DNA from: an uncultured Streptomyces sp.
GTDB lineage: Bacteria > Actinomycetota > Actinomycetes > Streptomycetales > Streptomycetaceae
Assembly: GCA_946480485.1 (NCBI GenBank)
Contig: CAMLJW010000096.1
Location: 1-13,594, forward strand
Length of the DNA stretch: 13,594 bases
Direction: 5' to 3'
Shown: positions 1 through 7,959 of the stretch, piece after piece
How positions within the stretch are numbered: position 1 is the first letter of the stretch
Layout of the letters: each line of letters starts with the position of its first letter
Translations under genes and position numbers: made by a program
Notes under the pieces: generated by a model
The model's database searches: none
Told to the model about the DNA's origin: nothing
What the model saw: the letters and a program-made list of their open reading frames with translations, nothing else

Positions 1-873
1 ATCGTGGTCTGGCAGGTGTTCGGCGCCTCGGCGCTCTCGGCTGCCGTCCTGGCCGGTCTCGCCCTGACCGTGCCCACGGTGCGCGTGAGCACGGACCTCG
101 CCGAGCTGCTGCAGGCGTGTGTGATGGCGCTGACGGCGCAGTACGCCTCGCCGGGCGGGGCGGCCGCGGGTACGGCCGGAGCCGTGCTCGCCCTCGCTGT
201 GCTGGGACGTACGGTCTGGTGCGTCGGGCACGCGGCGGTGCGGATCCACCGCGAGCGGCGCGCGCACCGCGAAGTCCTGGACATGGTCGGCCGGCAGGAC
301 ACGGCCCGTGGTGTGGTCGTCCTCGATCACGAGGAGCCTGCCGCCTACTGCCTGCCCGGACGCCACCGTCGTACGGTGATCACCACGGGCGCCCTCCGCG
401 CCCTCGACGACGAGCAGCTCGAAGCCGTCCTCGCGCACGAGCGCGCCCACCAGGCCGAGCGGCACGACGCCGTGCTGGCCTGGGCGCAGGCACTGGCCCG
501 CGCGTTTCCCCGCGTCCCCCTGTTCCGTACGGCCGAGGCCGAGATCGCCCGGCTGGTGGAGATGCGCGCCGACGACGTGGCCTCCGCCCGCTCTGGGCGG
601 CTGACCACCGCCGCCGCACTCCTCGCGGTCGCCGGAGGGCGTGCCCCGGCCGTCGCCCTGGCAGCGGGCGGTTCGACCGCCGCCCGGCGAGTGCGCCGCC
701 TCATCGAGCCGCACCGCCCGCTCAGCCGCATGCGCGTCGCGGCCGGTTCGCTGACGGCGGCCGTCGTGCTCGCCGTACCACTGCTGGTCGTCGGCGGACC
801 CGCGGCAGCCGCGACCCAGCTGAACTACTGCCCGGACGGCACCCCCGCCGCGCAGATCACCACCATGCGCTGA
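1..873 (+). CDS. M56 family (BlaR1-like) membrane metallopeptidase, 5' end outside the window
   Basis: The frame is open to the first base. Aligned with the second M56 gene in this window (10535-11446), its segment VVWQVFGAS matches AVWHALAVS at residue 38 there, so about 37 N-terminal codons lie off the left edge. The GTG at position 4 is therefore unlikely to be the true start. The zinc site HExxH is seen as HERAH (bases 436-450), followed by the acidic EMRADD segment that supplies the third ligand in this family. Hydrophobic stretches flank the protease domain, including a C-terminal one ([17 protein letters not shown]). There is no penicillin-binding sensor domain as in BlaR1. M56 proteases in actinobacteria usually sit next to a BlaI-type repressor that they inactivate; such a gene may lie just outside the window. 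Its signal and target are not visible. Confidence 0.88.
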   Translation: MVVWQVFGASALSAAVLAGLALTVPTVRVSTDLAELLQACVMALTAQYASPGGAAAGTAGAVLALAVLGRTVWCVGHAAVRIHRERRAHREVLDMVGRQDTARGVVVLDHEEPAAYCLPGRHRRTVITTGALRALDDEQLEAVLAHERAHQAERHDAVLAWAQALARAFPRVPLFRTAEAEIARLVEMRADDVASARSGRLTTAAALLAVAGGRAPAVALAAGGSTAARRVRRLIEPHRPLSRMRVAAGSLTAAVVLAVPLLVVGGPAAAATQLNYCPDGTPAAQITTMR

Positions 874-896
874 CCAGTCCCGCAGCACCTCTGACG

Positions 897-917
897 GGCA
901 GCGGATGAAACGCTGCC
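897..917 (+). terminator. Hairpin terminator after the first M56 gene
   Basis: Perfect 7-bp stem GGCAGCG / CGCTGCC with a 7-base loop, starting 24 bases after the M56 stop. There is no T tract, which is common for Streptomyces terminators. It would separate the M56 transcript from the CopCD operon. Confidence 0.5.
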
Positions 918-920
918 GGC

Positions 921-965
921 TGGACGCCACCACACGCGATAACCTAATCTCCTTAGGAGATAAGG
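921..965 (+). promoter_or_regulatory. Putative promoter with palindromic operator for the CopCD operon
   Basis: A possible -35 (TGGACG, 921-926) and -10 (TAATCT, 945-950) are 18 bases apart. The -10 lies inside a 23-bp palindrome (943-965) with 11-base arms around a central T and only one mismatched pair (946/962); the core is ATCTCCT-T-AGGAGAT. A repressor bound there would block RNA polymerase. The site is not a CsoR-type TACCC/GGGTA element. It is not a clear TACTA-type BlaI site either, so the regulator is unknown. Confidence 0.45.
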
Positions 966-1063
966 CGCCTGGTAAGGAAGTGGACAGATCTCAGCCGGGC
1001 ACACGGCACTCAGACGTGCACCGAACCGCCTCCCCCAGACCTGAACGGACAAGGAGTCCTTCC

Positions 1064-1270
1064 ATGGAAAACCTGCTCTACGTCCTCCCGGCACTCGCCT
1101 GCCCGATCGGCATGGGGCTGACGATGTGGTTCATGATGCGCTCCAAGCCCGGTGCGCAGACCGACTCCGCCCCGGACCGCCAGGAGCTGACCCGCCTCCG
1201 CAAGGAGATCGACGCCCTGCGCGGCGAGCAGGAATCGCACCGCACCACCCCGCAGGACCGGCTGGCATGA
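1064..1270 (+). CDS. Small membrane protein with C-terminal coiled coil (hypothetical)
   Basis: 68 residues. The ATG at 1064 is chosen because AAGGAG (1051-1056) lies 7 bases upstream. One hydrophobic segment (about residues 3-25, rich in Leu, Pro, Gly and ending WFMMR) is followed by a charged heptad-like helix ([18 protein letters not shown]). It is first in an operon: its stop overlaps the start of the next gene by four bases (ATGA), and that gene overlaps the CopCD gene in the same way, so all three should be translated together. No enzymatic motif is seen. The function is unknown. An accessory or scaffold for the CopCD protein is an inference from position only. It resembles the next gene in layout and may be a diverged duplicate. 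Confidence 0.72.
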   Translation: MENLLYVLPALACPIGMGLTMWFMMRSKPGAQTDSAPDRQELTRLRKEIDALRGEQESHRTTPQDRLA

Positions 1271-1500
1271 TCGGCATCTGGCTTCCGCTCGCCGCGACCG
1301 TGCTCGCCGCGGCCCTGACCTGGTGGTTCTGCGTACGCCCCATGGTCAGGAACCGCTCCTGCCACGGTGCTCGGGCAGCAGCGGGCGACCCCGAGTTCCA
1401 GGAGGAGCTGCGGCGCGCTCGTGAGGAAGTCCGGCGGCTGCGCGAACAGGCCACCCCGCCTGCCACACCTGCCAAGGGACCGGAGATCCTCGACAGGTGA
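1267..1500 (+). CDS. Second small membrane protein with coiled coil (hypothetical)
   Basis: 77 residues. It starts at the ATG that overlaps the previous stop (ATGA, 1267-1270) and ends in a stop overlapping the GTG of the CopCD gene (GTGA, 1497-1500). An N-terminal membrane helix (about residues 3-23, ending TWWFCVRPM) is followed by Arg/Cys/His residues (RNRSCHGAR), then a charged helix ([19 protein letters not shown]) and a Pro/Thr-rich tail. The layout repeats that of the preceding gene. One Cys sits at the end of the membrane helix and one next to His just beyond it, which could bind metal, but this is only a suggestion. No known domain is recognised. Confidence 0.68.
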   Translation: MIGIWLPLAATVLAAALTWWFCVRPMVRNRSCHGARAAAGDPEFQEELRRAREEVRRLREQATPPATPAKGPEILDR

Positions 1501-3755
1501 CCTCTTGTGCCCCGGCGGTCCGGCGCTCCGCCGTCGCGATCGGCTCGCTCGTCTCCCTTGTGCTGACCCTACTGCTGAGTACTGCCAGCCCCGCGTCCGC
1601 GCATGCCACCCTGCTGTTCACCAGCCCAGCCGCCGACGCCACGGTGGCCGACTCGCCGAAGTCGCTGCTCCTGGTCTTCGCCCAGCCGATCAGCCTGAAC
1701 GGCAGCTCGGTACGCGTCGAGCCCGCGACGCGCCTGGGTGCTGCCACGCTCAGCCAGGGCAACCAAGCGGTCACCATCCCCGTTCGCACCACCCTGCCCG
1801 AGGGCGTGCACACCGTCGACTGGCAGGTCACCGCCCGCGACGGCGACGTGATGACCGGCAGTTACCGCTTCGCCGTCGGCCCCCGCACGCTCGCCCTCGC
1901 CTCGGGCCAGACGACGGCCGCCAAGGACGCCACGCCCACCACCATCCTGCGCTGGCTGCTCTTCGCGGCCCTCGCGATCGCGCTCGGCGAGGTGGCCGGG
2001 CGACGCCTCACCGAGCGTCTCTCCGACGCCCCTGCCCGGTGCCCACGCTCCTGGGCGCTGCCCGTCACGATCGCCGGCACGGCCACCGCGCTCGCCCTGG
2101 CTGCCCTGCAACTGGGGGACGGCTCCCTGTCCACCCTCACCGACACGCGGCCCGGCGTCCTCGCCATCGTCGAGGTCGCGGGTTTCGGCCTCGCCGCGCT
2201 GGCCGTGCTGCTACGCCGCCGGGCCTGGGCGATCCCCCCGCTCGCCGCCGTCCTCGTCGCCGAGGCGCTGCGCGCCCACCCTCAGGCCGAGCAGTCCGTG
2301 GCGGGGCCGCTGCTGACCTTCGTCCACCTCGCGGCGGCGGCCGCGTGGGCCGGAACACTTCTCCATGTCCTGCGCTCCCTGGCCACATGGCGCGGCGAAC
2401 ACGCCCCCGTACGCTCCTTGCTGCTCTCCTACGCCCGCCTCGCCGCCTGGTTGTTCGCCGCCGTTGTCGTCACAGGGCTGATCTCCACGCTGCTCCTCGT
2501 CCCACTCGACGACCTCGCCACCACGACGTATGGACAGGTCCTGCTCGTCAAGATCTTCCTGGTCGCGGTCGTCGCAGGTCTGGCTCTCGCCGCCCGCCGC
2601 AGCCTGCGCCGGAAGGGGACGGGATCACCTCAGCGCCCGGCCCGCGCCGAGAACGGCCTGCTCGCTGTCGTCCTCGCGTTCTCCGCCACTCTCACCGTGC
2701 TGTCCGTCCCCGCCGACGCCGACCGGCCCCTCCCCTTCGCACCACCGCTCGACGGCCCCGTCGTGCCCGCGGGCGCGCGTGCCGGGGAGATCGGCATCAG
2801 CGCCCGGGCTGCGGCCGGCTGGCTCGTCATCGACCTGACCGCACCGCAGATCAGCGGGAGCGAGAAGCAGTCGTACGCCCTGAAGGCCACGCTCGCCGAC
2901 CCGCGCGGAGACCGGCGGGCCCTGAAGCTCCGCGGCTGCGGCACCGGCTGCTTCTACACCCCGATGACCTGGCGGAAGGGCACCAGCCGCCTCACCCTCA
3001 CCGCTTCGGCGGGCGAGGAATGGGCCGACGGCCGCGCGGGTCTCTCCGTCACCTGGCCGCCCCGCCCGGACACGACCCTCCTGCGCGAGACCGTCGCCGC
3101 CATGGCGAAGGTCCCGAGCTTCACCCTCCACGAACTCGTCACCAGCAACACCGCCCGCGGGCTCGGCGACCTCAGGAAGCTTCCGGTCACGGGGAAGGAG
3201 TTCCTCGCCTCGGAGCCGTACGGCAGCGGCACCGACCCCGTGATCACCCGCCTCCCCGACGAGAACGGCCACGCCGCCTGGCCCTGGCCTACCCCGCCGA
3301 ACACACCCAGCTCGACCTCACCGTGGACGAGGACAGCCGGATCCTCCACGCGGGTTTTCGGCGAGCGGCAGGCCCGGGCGGACGTCCTCGGCGATCACGC
3401 CGCCCTGCACGTTCACCGCGTCCGGCACCAGCTCACCGGCGAGCGCGAGGCGCACCGACTTGGCGACCGCGATGCCCGCCTTCTCCTGCGCCTCGTCCGT
3501 CGAGGCGCCGAGGTGCGGGGTGCACACGACCTGGTCGAACTGGAAGAGCGCGGAGTCCGTACAGGGCTCCTGCGTGTACACGTCCAGGCCCGCGCCGGCG
3601 ACCCGGCCCTCCTTCAGCGCGTTGAACAGCGCCTGCTCGTCGACGATCCCGCCCCGCGCGGCATTGACGATCCGGACGTGCGGCTGAACTTTTGTGCAGC
3701 GCCTCCTCGCCGATCAGGCCCAGCGTCTCCGGTGTCTTCGGCAGGTGCACGGTGA
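1497..3755 (+). CDS. CopC-CopD copper resistance protein with disrupted C-terminus
   Basis: A signal peptide (residues 1-35, ending ASPASA) would leave His36 as the mature N-terminus, the copper ligand of CopC proteins. CopC domain about 36-130, with the conserved WQVTARDGD-MTG stretch; the family's usual DGH is DGD here. CopD membrane domain about 148-405, with eight or so hydrophobic helices and FVHLAAAAAWAG at 275-286. An extracytoplasmic domain with GCGTGCF (480-486) follows. The family-like sequence stops in this frame at about residue 591 (base 3267). It continues in the +2 frame (LALAYPAEHTQLDLTVDEDS) up to about 3350, a one-base deletion or two-base insertion. Beyond that, the frame reads through the antisense of a serA relic to 3755, so the last 160 or so residues are not native. 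The GTG start overlaps the previous stop. Role: copper binding outside the membrane and copper passage or uptake. It may still work, because the CopC and CopD parts are intact. Confidence 0.8.
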   Translation: MTSCAPAVRRSAVAIGSLVSLVLTLLLSTASPASAHATLLFTSPAADATVADSPKSLLLVFAQPISLNGSSVRVEPATRLGAATLSQGNQAVTIPVRTTLPEGVHTVDWQVTARDGDVMTGSYRFAVGPRTLALASGQTTAAKDATPTTILRWLLFAALAIALGEVAGRRLTERLSDAPARCPRSWALPVTIAGTATALALAALQLGDGSLSTLTDTRPGVLAIVEVAGFGLAALAVLLRRRAWAIPPLAAVLVAEALRAHPQAEQSVAGPLLTFVHLAAAAAWAGTLLHVLRSLATWRGEHAPVRSLLLSYARLAAWLFAAVVVTGLISTLLLVPLDDLATTTYGQVLLVKIFLVAVVAGLALAARRSLRRKGTGSPQRPARAENGLLAVVLAFSATLTVLSVPADADRPLPFAPPLDGPVVPAGARAGEIGISARAAAGWLVIDLTAPQISGSEKQSYALKATLADPRGDRRALKLRGCGTGCFYTPMTWRKGTSRLTLTASAGEEWADGRAGLSVTWPPRPDTTLLRETVAAMAKVPSFTLHELVTSNTARGLGDLRKLPVTGKEFLASEPYGSGTDPVITRLPDENGHAAWPWPTPPNTPSSTSPWTRTAGSSTRVFGERQARADVLGDHAALHVHRVRHQLTGEREAHRLGDRDARLLLRLVRRGAEVRGAHDLVELEERGVRTGLLRVHVQARAGDPALLQRVEQRLLVDDPAPRGIDDPDVRLNFCAAPPRRSGPASPVSSAGAR

Positions 3756-4353
3756 TGAAGTCCGAGACCTCGAGCAGTTCGTCCAGTGAGAGCAGCTTGA
3801 CGCCCATCTGCGCGGCCAGCGCGGGCCGTACGTACGGGTCGTAGGCGACGATTTTCATGCCGAAGGCGGACATGCGCTGGGCGACCAGGACACCGATGCG
3901 GCCGAGGCCGACGACGCCGAGGGTCTTCTCGCTCAACTCCACGCCCGTGTACTTGCTGCGCTTCCACTCGCCGTTCTTCAGCGCGGCGCTGGCCTGCGGA
4001 ATGCTGCGGGCCGTGGCGATCAGCAGGCCGCAGGCGAGCTCGGCGGCCGTGACGATGTTGGACGTGGGGGCGTTGACGACCATCACGGCGGCCTTGGTGG
4101 CGGCGGATACGTCGACGTTGTCCAGGCCGACACCGGCGCGGGCGACGACTTTCAGTTTCTTGGCCGCGGCGATGGCCTCGGCATCGACCTTGGTCGCGCT
4201 GCGCACGAGGATCGCGTCGACGTCGGCGATCGCCGGGAGGAGCTCGGCTCGGTCGGCGCCGTTGCAGTGCCGGATCTCAAAATCCGGCCCGAGTGCGTCA
4301 ACGGTGGCGGGCGACAACTCTTCAGCGATCAGTACAGCAGGTTTCGAACTCAC
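3352..4353 (-). pseudogene. serA: Truncated, frameshifted 3-phosphoglycerate dehydrogenase (serA) relic
   Basis: SerA oxidises 3-phosphoglycerate in the first step of serine synthesis. The GTG start at 4353 gives a typical Streptomyces N-terminus (SSKPAVLIAEELSP). The substrate-binding part and the NAD site VVGLGRIG (residues 147-154) are intact to Lys221. A run of four A on the coding strand (3690-3693) then shifts the frame. The next frame continues with VRIVNAARGGIVDE, LDVYTQEPC and the catalytic-His segment CTPHLGAST, to PGLPLAE at about 3356. There it ends abruptly against the CopCD gene. About 200 residues, the intervening and ACT regulatory domains, are missing. In the shifted frame the product runs to 3433 with unrelated residues. 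A functional serA must lie elsewhere. The copy is still close to normal serA in sequence, which suggests recent duplication or transfer and decay. Confidence 0.9.
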
Positions 4354-4695
4354 GGTGGTCTTCAGTCCTTACCTATTCCTTCGCGGACGGCCGTCTCGGC
4401 GGCCGAAGGCGGTGGCGAATGGCGATGTGGTTCTGCGGGTGCTGGAGTAGTGCGGCCGGCATGGAGACGTGACGCGCCGCGCCCGCGCACGGGGCGACGG
4501 CGGCGTGATGCGCGAGTACGTCCTGACGGCAGGTGACGTGCCGGGCCAGGTGCCGTCGGCACGGGCGAGCGCCCGGCGGTGCTTGTGTCCGTGGGCGCAC
4601 ACGCCGGCGCAACGCGCCCAACGATCGGCATGGGCGTGGCCGGCTGGAGGGGACGGAACCGAACTCGTCCGCCCCCGCCAGCACAGGACGTCGTG
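4354..4695. other. Gene-free gap between the serA relic and the MFS gene
   Basis: No frame on either strand resembles a known protein. It holds the 5' leader of the serA relic on the - strand, with AAGGA about 12 bases before the GTG and a stem CCTTCG/CGAAGG (4378-4409) enclosing the palindrome GACGGCCGTC. Two GC-rich hairpins, CGGGC/GCCCG (4562-4575) and GGCGC/GCGCC (4606-4618), lie downstream of the MFS stop and could end that transcript. Neither has a T tract. Confidence 0.5.
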
Positions 4696-5994
4696 TTACG
4701 CGGTCGCAGGCTCTGGCTGCGCCTCGCGCACCGGTGGTGCGAGGCGGCCTGTGCGGTGCAGCCCGTAGAGGGCGGCAGCACAGGCGAGACCGAGTGCGAA
4801 CAGCGCCACCCACGGCAGCGCGGACATACCGGCGGCCCGGGCGGCGTCGAGCGCAGCACCCGTCAGCAGGTTTCCGAGGGTGATGCCGATGCCGCAGATG
4901 GTGTTGTACAGCCCGTAGTGGGTGGCGACGAGGCGGTTGCCGGAGAGCCGGACGATGGTGTCCATCTCGAAGGGGTACGCGATCATCGTGCCGATCGCGA
5001 GGAGCAGCGCGGAGAGTGCCGGCGGCACGGCCGCAAGCAGCCACAGCGCCACCCCGCCGTCCGGTACCGGGACCACCGTGGCCACCAGCAGCGGAACAAA
5101 CCCCAGCCCCATGGTCAGCAGCCCCCAGGTCAGTGCGCGGCCCGGTTCCATGCGGGCCTTGCACCAGGCGGTCACCTTGGTCTGGAAGAGGATGGTGCTC
5201 AGGCCCGAGACGGCGAACAGCGCCGCCACCGCCGCCGTGCCGAAAGTCCCGTCGCCACCCAGGCGCCGTACCTCCAGCGGCAGGGCGAGATAGACCTGGA
5301 ACTGCATGACGTAGAAGCCGACCATGGCAACCGAGAACAGCAGGAACGGCCGGTTGGACACGATGCCCCGCCACTGGGACAGCACGCCCTCCTGGTCCTG
5401 TCCGCGCTTGGCGTCGTCGCCCCGGCGGGCAGGCAGGGCCCGGATCTGGACGACGCTCAGCAGCGCGAAGATCCCGGCCGCGACAAGGCACGTGACGCGG
5501 AAGCTCACACCGGTCAGCAGCATGCCCACCAGCGGGCCGAGCAGGATCCCGGCCTGGTAGAAGACGTTGAACAGCGCGAACGCCTCGACCCGGCGTTCAC
5601 CCGCGTCCGCCGCGACATAGGCTCGTACTGCGGGATTGAACAGCGCCCCGGCCAGCCCCGTCGCCGCCGAAGCGGCCAACAGGGCGGGTACGGACTGAAC
5701 GAGTCCGAGGGTCGCGAAGCCGACGATGCGCAGCACCAGCCCAGCGATGATCATGGGCTTGTAGCCGAGCCGGTCGGCGAGTGTTCCGCCGAGCAGAAAC
5801 ATGCCCTGCTGGCTGAAGTTGCGTACGCCGAGGATCAGCCCGACGAGCCAGCCCGCCAGTCCCACGGGACCTGCCAGATAGGCGGCCAGGTACGGCATCA
5901 GCATGTAGAAGCCGAGGTTGATGGTGAACTGATTCACCATCAACAACTGGACGCTGCGTTCGTAGGAACGAACCTGTGCGATGGTCGTCCTCAC
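4696..5994 (-). CDS. MFS transporter paired with the PLP enzyme
   Basis: 432 residues, the usual length for a 12-helix major facilitator. Hydrophobic helices span the protein, with a loop between the two halves (about 205-225, [14 protein letters not shown]). The motif-A loop between helices 2 and 3 is seen as [11 protein letters not shown] (70-80). The GTG start overlaps the stop of the PLP gene (GTGA, 5991-5994) and no separate ribosome site is needed, so the two are translationally coupled. The usual reading of such a pair is that the transporter exports the product of the enzyme; uptake of its substrate is the alternative. The substrate cannot be told from sequence. The stop is TAA, with no strong terminator directly after. 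Confidence 0.88.
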   Translation of the reverse strand: MRTTIAQVRSYERSVQLLMVNQFTINLGFYMLMPYLAAYLAGPVGLAGWLVGLILGVRNFSQQGMFLLGGTLADRLGYKPMIIAGLVLRIVGFATLGLVQSVPALLAASAATGLAGALFNPAVRAYVAADAGERRVEAFALFNVFYQAGILLGPLVGMLLTGVSFRVTCLVAAGIFALLSVVQIRALPARRGDDAKRGQDQEGVLSQWRGIVSNRPFLLFSVAMVGFYVMQFQVYLALPLEVRRLGGDGTFGTAAVAALFAVSGLSTILFQTKVTAWCKARMEPGRALTWGLLTMGLGFVPLLVATVVPVPDGGVALWLLAAVPPALSALLLAIGTMIAYPFEMDTIVRLSGNRLVATHYGLYNTICGIGITLGNLLTGAALDAARAAGMSALPWVALFALGLACAAALYGLHRTGRLAPPVREAQPEPATA

Positions 5995-7214
5995 CGGTTG
6001 CCCTCCGCGAGCACGTCGACGTCGTCGAGCCGCTCGGCGTCGTCGCTGTCCACGGACGCCCCGGCTTCCGCGTCGTATGCGTCGAGCGGACCCGCCGTGT
6101 CGGACTGCGGCTGCGAGTCGGCCGGCGTGAGCGGGTCGATGACGTTCTCACACCGCGTCCAGCGGGTGACCTCCTTCTCGTCCAGGCCGCCGATCACCTC
6201 CGGTTCGGGTGCGGGAGGGGAGTCGAGCAGGCCGTGGGCGGCGCAGTAGTCGTCGTCGTAGACCGTGCCGAGGTAGCGCTGCGGGCCGTCGGGGAAGATC
6301 GCCGCGATCTGGGCGTCCGCGGGCAGGGTGCGGGCCAGCCAGCCGGCGACCATCGCCACCGCGCCGACGCTCCAGCCGCCGGTGGCGTAGTGGGAGGCGG
6401 CCAGCTGGCGGCAGGTCCACACCGCCTCCGCCGGGGCGACCCAGTGCACCTCGCTGAAGTTGTCGTAGGCGACATTGCGCGGGTAGATGCTGGAGCCCAG
6501 GCCCCGCATCAGGCGGGGGCGGGCGGGCTGGCCGAAGATCGTCGACCCGATGGTGTCGACGCCGACCAGCTTGAGGTCCGGGTAGAGCTGCTGGAGTACG
6601 CGGGAGACTCCGGCGGAGTGTCCGCCGGTGCCCACGCTGCACACCAGGACGTCGATGTGGCCGAGTTCCGTGGCCAGTTCGAGGGCGAGCGGGGTGTAGG
6701 CGGTGGTGTTGTCGGGGTTGTTGTACTGGTCCGGGCACCACGAGCCGGGGTGCTGCTCCATCAGCTGGGCGACCCGCTCGCGGCGGGCCTGCTGCCAGCC
6801 CCCGGTGGGGTGCGGTTCGGAGACGAGATTGACCTGGGCCCCGTATGCGGTCAGCAGCCTGGTCATGGACATCTCCAGACCCGGGTCGGTGACCAGCGTG
6901 ACGGGGTGCCCGTAAACCATTCCGGCCAGGGCGAGTCCCAGACCGAGGGTGCCGCTGGTCGACTCGATGATCCTGGCGCCCGGCCGGAGTTCGCCGCGGG
7001 CGCGGGCGCGCTCGACCATGTGCAGGCCCGGACGGTCCTTGATGCCGCCGGGGTTGAAGCCCTCCAGCTTCGCCCAGAAGCCGCGGCCCGGCTCGGTGAA
7101 GGGCTGGGAGACGTGCAGGAGCGGGGTGTTGCCGACAAGCCCCCGAAGGGCGGACCCGGAGCCGGCGGGAGTGAGGTCACTCTTGGTCACGGAGTGCATT
7201 TGTTTCGCTCTCAT
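5991..7214 (-). CDS. PLP-dependent cysteine synthase-like enzyme (fold type II)
   Basis: 407 residues. Cysteine synthase/cystathionine beta-synthase family fold. The PLP Lys is Lys59 in NPGGIKDRP; the substrate loop is STSGTLG (85-91) and the phosphate loop GTGGHSAG (195-202). The family catalyses beta-replacement on O-acetyl- or O-phosphoserine. Relatives such as SbnA make diaminopropionate precursors, so cysteine need not be the product. The core ends near residue 360. Residues 361-407 form an Asp/Glu-rich tail not expected in CysK. The ATG at 7214 has no ribosome site; the ATG at 7199 (MHSVTKS) has GAGAG 8 bases upstream and may be the real start. It is coupled to the MFS gene by a GTGA overlap and probably transcribed with the small gene upstream (7307-7732). 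Confidence 0.88.
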   Translation of the reverse strand: MRAKQMHSVTKSDLTPAGSGSALRGLVGNTPLLHVSQPFTEPGRGFWAKLEGFNPGGIKDRPGLHMVERARARGELRPGARIIESTSGTLGLGLALAGMVYGHPVTLVTDPGLEMSMTRLLTAYGAQVNLVSEPHPTGGWQQARRERVAQLMEQHPGSWCPDQYNNPDNTTAYTPLALELATELGHIDVLVCSVGTGGHSAGVSRVLQQLYPDLKLVGVDTIGSTIFGQPARPRLMRGLGSSIYPRNVAYDNFSEVHWVAPAEAVWTCRQLAASHYATGGWSVGAVAMVAGWLARTLPADAQIAAIFPDGPQRYLGTVYDDDYCAAHGLLDSPPAPEPEVIGGLDEKEVTRWTRCENVIDPLTPADSQPQSDTAGPLDAYDAEAGASVDSDDAERLDDVDVLAEGNR

Positions 7215-7306
7215 ATCGGTATGGACGCGTGCGGATGCTCATCTCGCGCGACGGCCGAGGCGCGCCGCGCGGCAGGGGCGACCAGGGCCGACCCGCGGGG
7301 TGGCTC

Positions 7307-7732
7307 CTATATGCGCCACCGGCAGATGGCGGTGAGAACGGACCGGCCGCCACTCGGCAGCGGTCTTCGGACGGCGCCAGAGGGCTGGTGCACGGCAATT
7401 GCTGTGGCGTCCGTCAGCGACAGCTCGGCGACTGCGGGCGGCGGGATCCGAGGGGACGGCTGCGGGAAGACGGCCTGCCCGAGGCGAGGGCCGTGGCAAC
7501 GGTCGGGAGACTCGGACGGGTCGAGATTCTCGCCGTCGGAGCCCTCCGCAGGCAGAGGGGCTTCACTCGACGCTGCGGCTAACCGAGCGGGCGACTCCGG
7601 CGCATGGCGTTGATCGCCGAGGCACACCAGCAACGTGAACAGCAGGGCGTACAGCAGCCCCCGGACGAGCCGGCTCCTGCGCAGCAGACGTACGCATGAG
7701 TCATCGGCACGGGAAAAGGGGGTAGGCGGCAC
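7307..7732 (-). CDS. Small membrane-anchored protein with Arg-Ile C-terminus (hypothetical)
   Basis: 141 residues. The GTG at 7732 is preceded by GGAGG (7737-7741) four bases upstream. An Arg-rich N-terminus (RLLRRSRLVR) leads into one hydrophobic helix (about 25-39, GLLYALLFTLLVCLG), fitting a signal anchor with the rest outside. The remainder is Pro/Ser/Ala-rich and probably unstructured, with a single Cys-His (CHGPRLG, 79-85). The last residues are ICRWRI. The overall plan, and the Arg-Ile followed directly by TAG, match the two DUF6153-type genes at 7960-8427 and 9393-9809, but internal similarity is weak. It lies 92 bases upstream of the PLP enzyme in the same direction and is probably in the same transcript. 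Function unknown. Confidence 0.6.
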   Translation of the reverse strand: MPPTPFSRADDSCVRLLRRSRLVRGLLYALLFTLLVCLGDQRHAPESPARLAAASSEAPLPAEGSDGENLDPSESPDRCHGPRLGQAVFPQPSPRIPPPAVAELSLTDATAIAVHQPSGAVRRPLPSGGRSVLTAICRWRI

Positions 7733-7959
7733 AGGTCCTCCGTGCGGCGGTCACTGCCCATACGGGAACTCTCCCGGTCAAGGCAGGGATCGGTGGGGGG
7801 GGTCGGGGGAAAGATCCGTCGACCGTCCCGCGCCACGTTGTGGGGCGCTGTGCGCAGGAGGTCAGACGCCATGAACCGGTCGCCGGGAGAAGACGTGACA
7901 CAGCCTTGGGCCGAGTCCAGGAATCCCGGGAAGGGTCGACCGGTTCGGTACGCGCTGAC
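7733..7959. other. Intergenic region upstream of the 7307-7732 gene
   Basis: Probable promoter region for the PLP/MFS transcript on the - strand. It contains TTGACC (on the - strand, at about 7776-7781) overlapping the inverted repeat CGGGA-N4-TCCCG (7763-7776). A run of eight G (7795-7802) is followed by GGGGG. No well-spaced -10 is seen and no gene is recognised. Confidence 0.35.

Noticed and set aside
941..965. DmdR/IdeR iron box in the CopCD promoter, since the - strand carries TTAGGTTA.
   Set aside because: Only one half-site fits; the actual dyad is centred elsewhere and has a different sequence.
1367..3625. A 752-codon open frame on the + strand parallel to the CopCD gene.
   Set aside because: Arg/Pro/His-rich composition typical of a shadow frame in GC-rich DNA. 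Only the short part at about 3270-3350 is real CopCD sequence after the frameshift.
4562..4618. Hairpins in the gap downstream of the MFS gene as a definite terminator.
   Set aside because: Short stems, no T tract and more than 75 bases from the stop, so they are mentioned only within the gap entry.
7177..7242. A 21-codon upstream reading ([10 protein letters not shown]...) overlapping the start of the PLP gene.
   Set aside because: No convincing ribosome site, no enrichment of a regulatory amino acid, and most of it lies inside the enzyme's N-terminal codons.
4579..7613. Long + strand frames opposite the MFS and PLP genes.
   Set aside because: They are antisense shadows of two recognisable - strand genes, with biased composition and no motif.
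7579..7698. A Cys-rich reading on the - strand (MTHAYVCCAG..., many Cys) upstream of the cysteine-synthase-like gene, tempting as a cysteine attenuator leader peptide.
   Set aside because: It overlaps the membrane helix of the 7307-7732 protein in another frame, where Leu CTG codons automatically read as Cys TGC. It has no ribosome site and lies about 400 bases from the enzyme gene.
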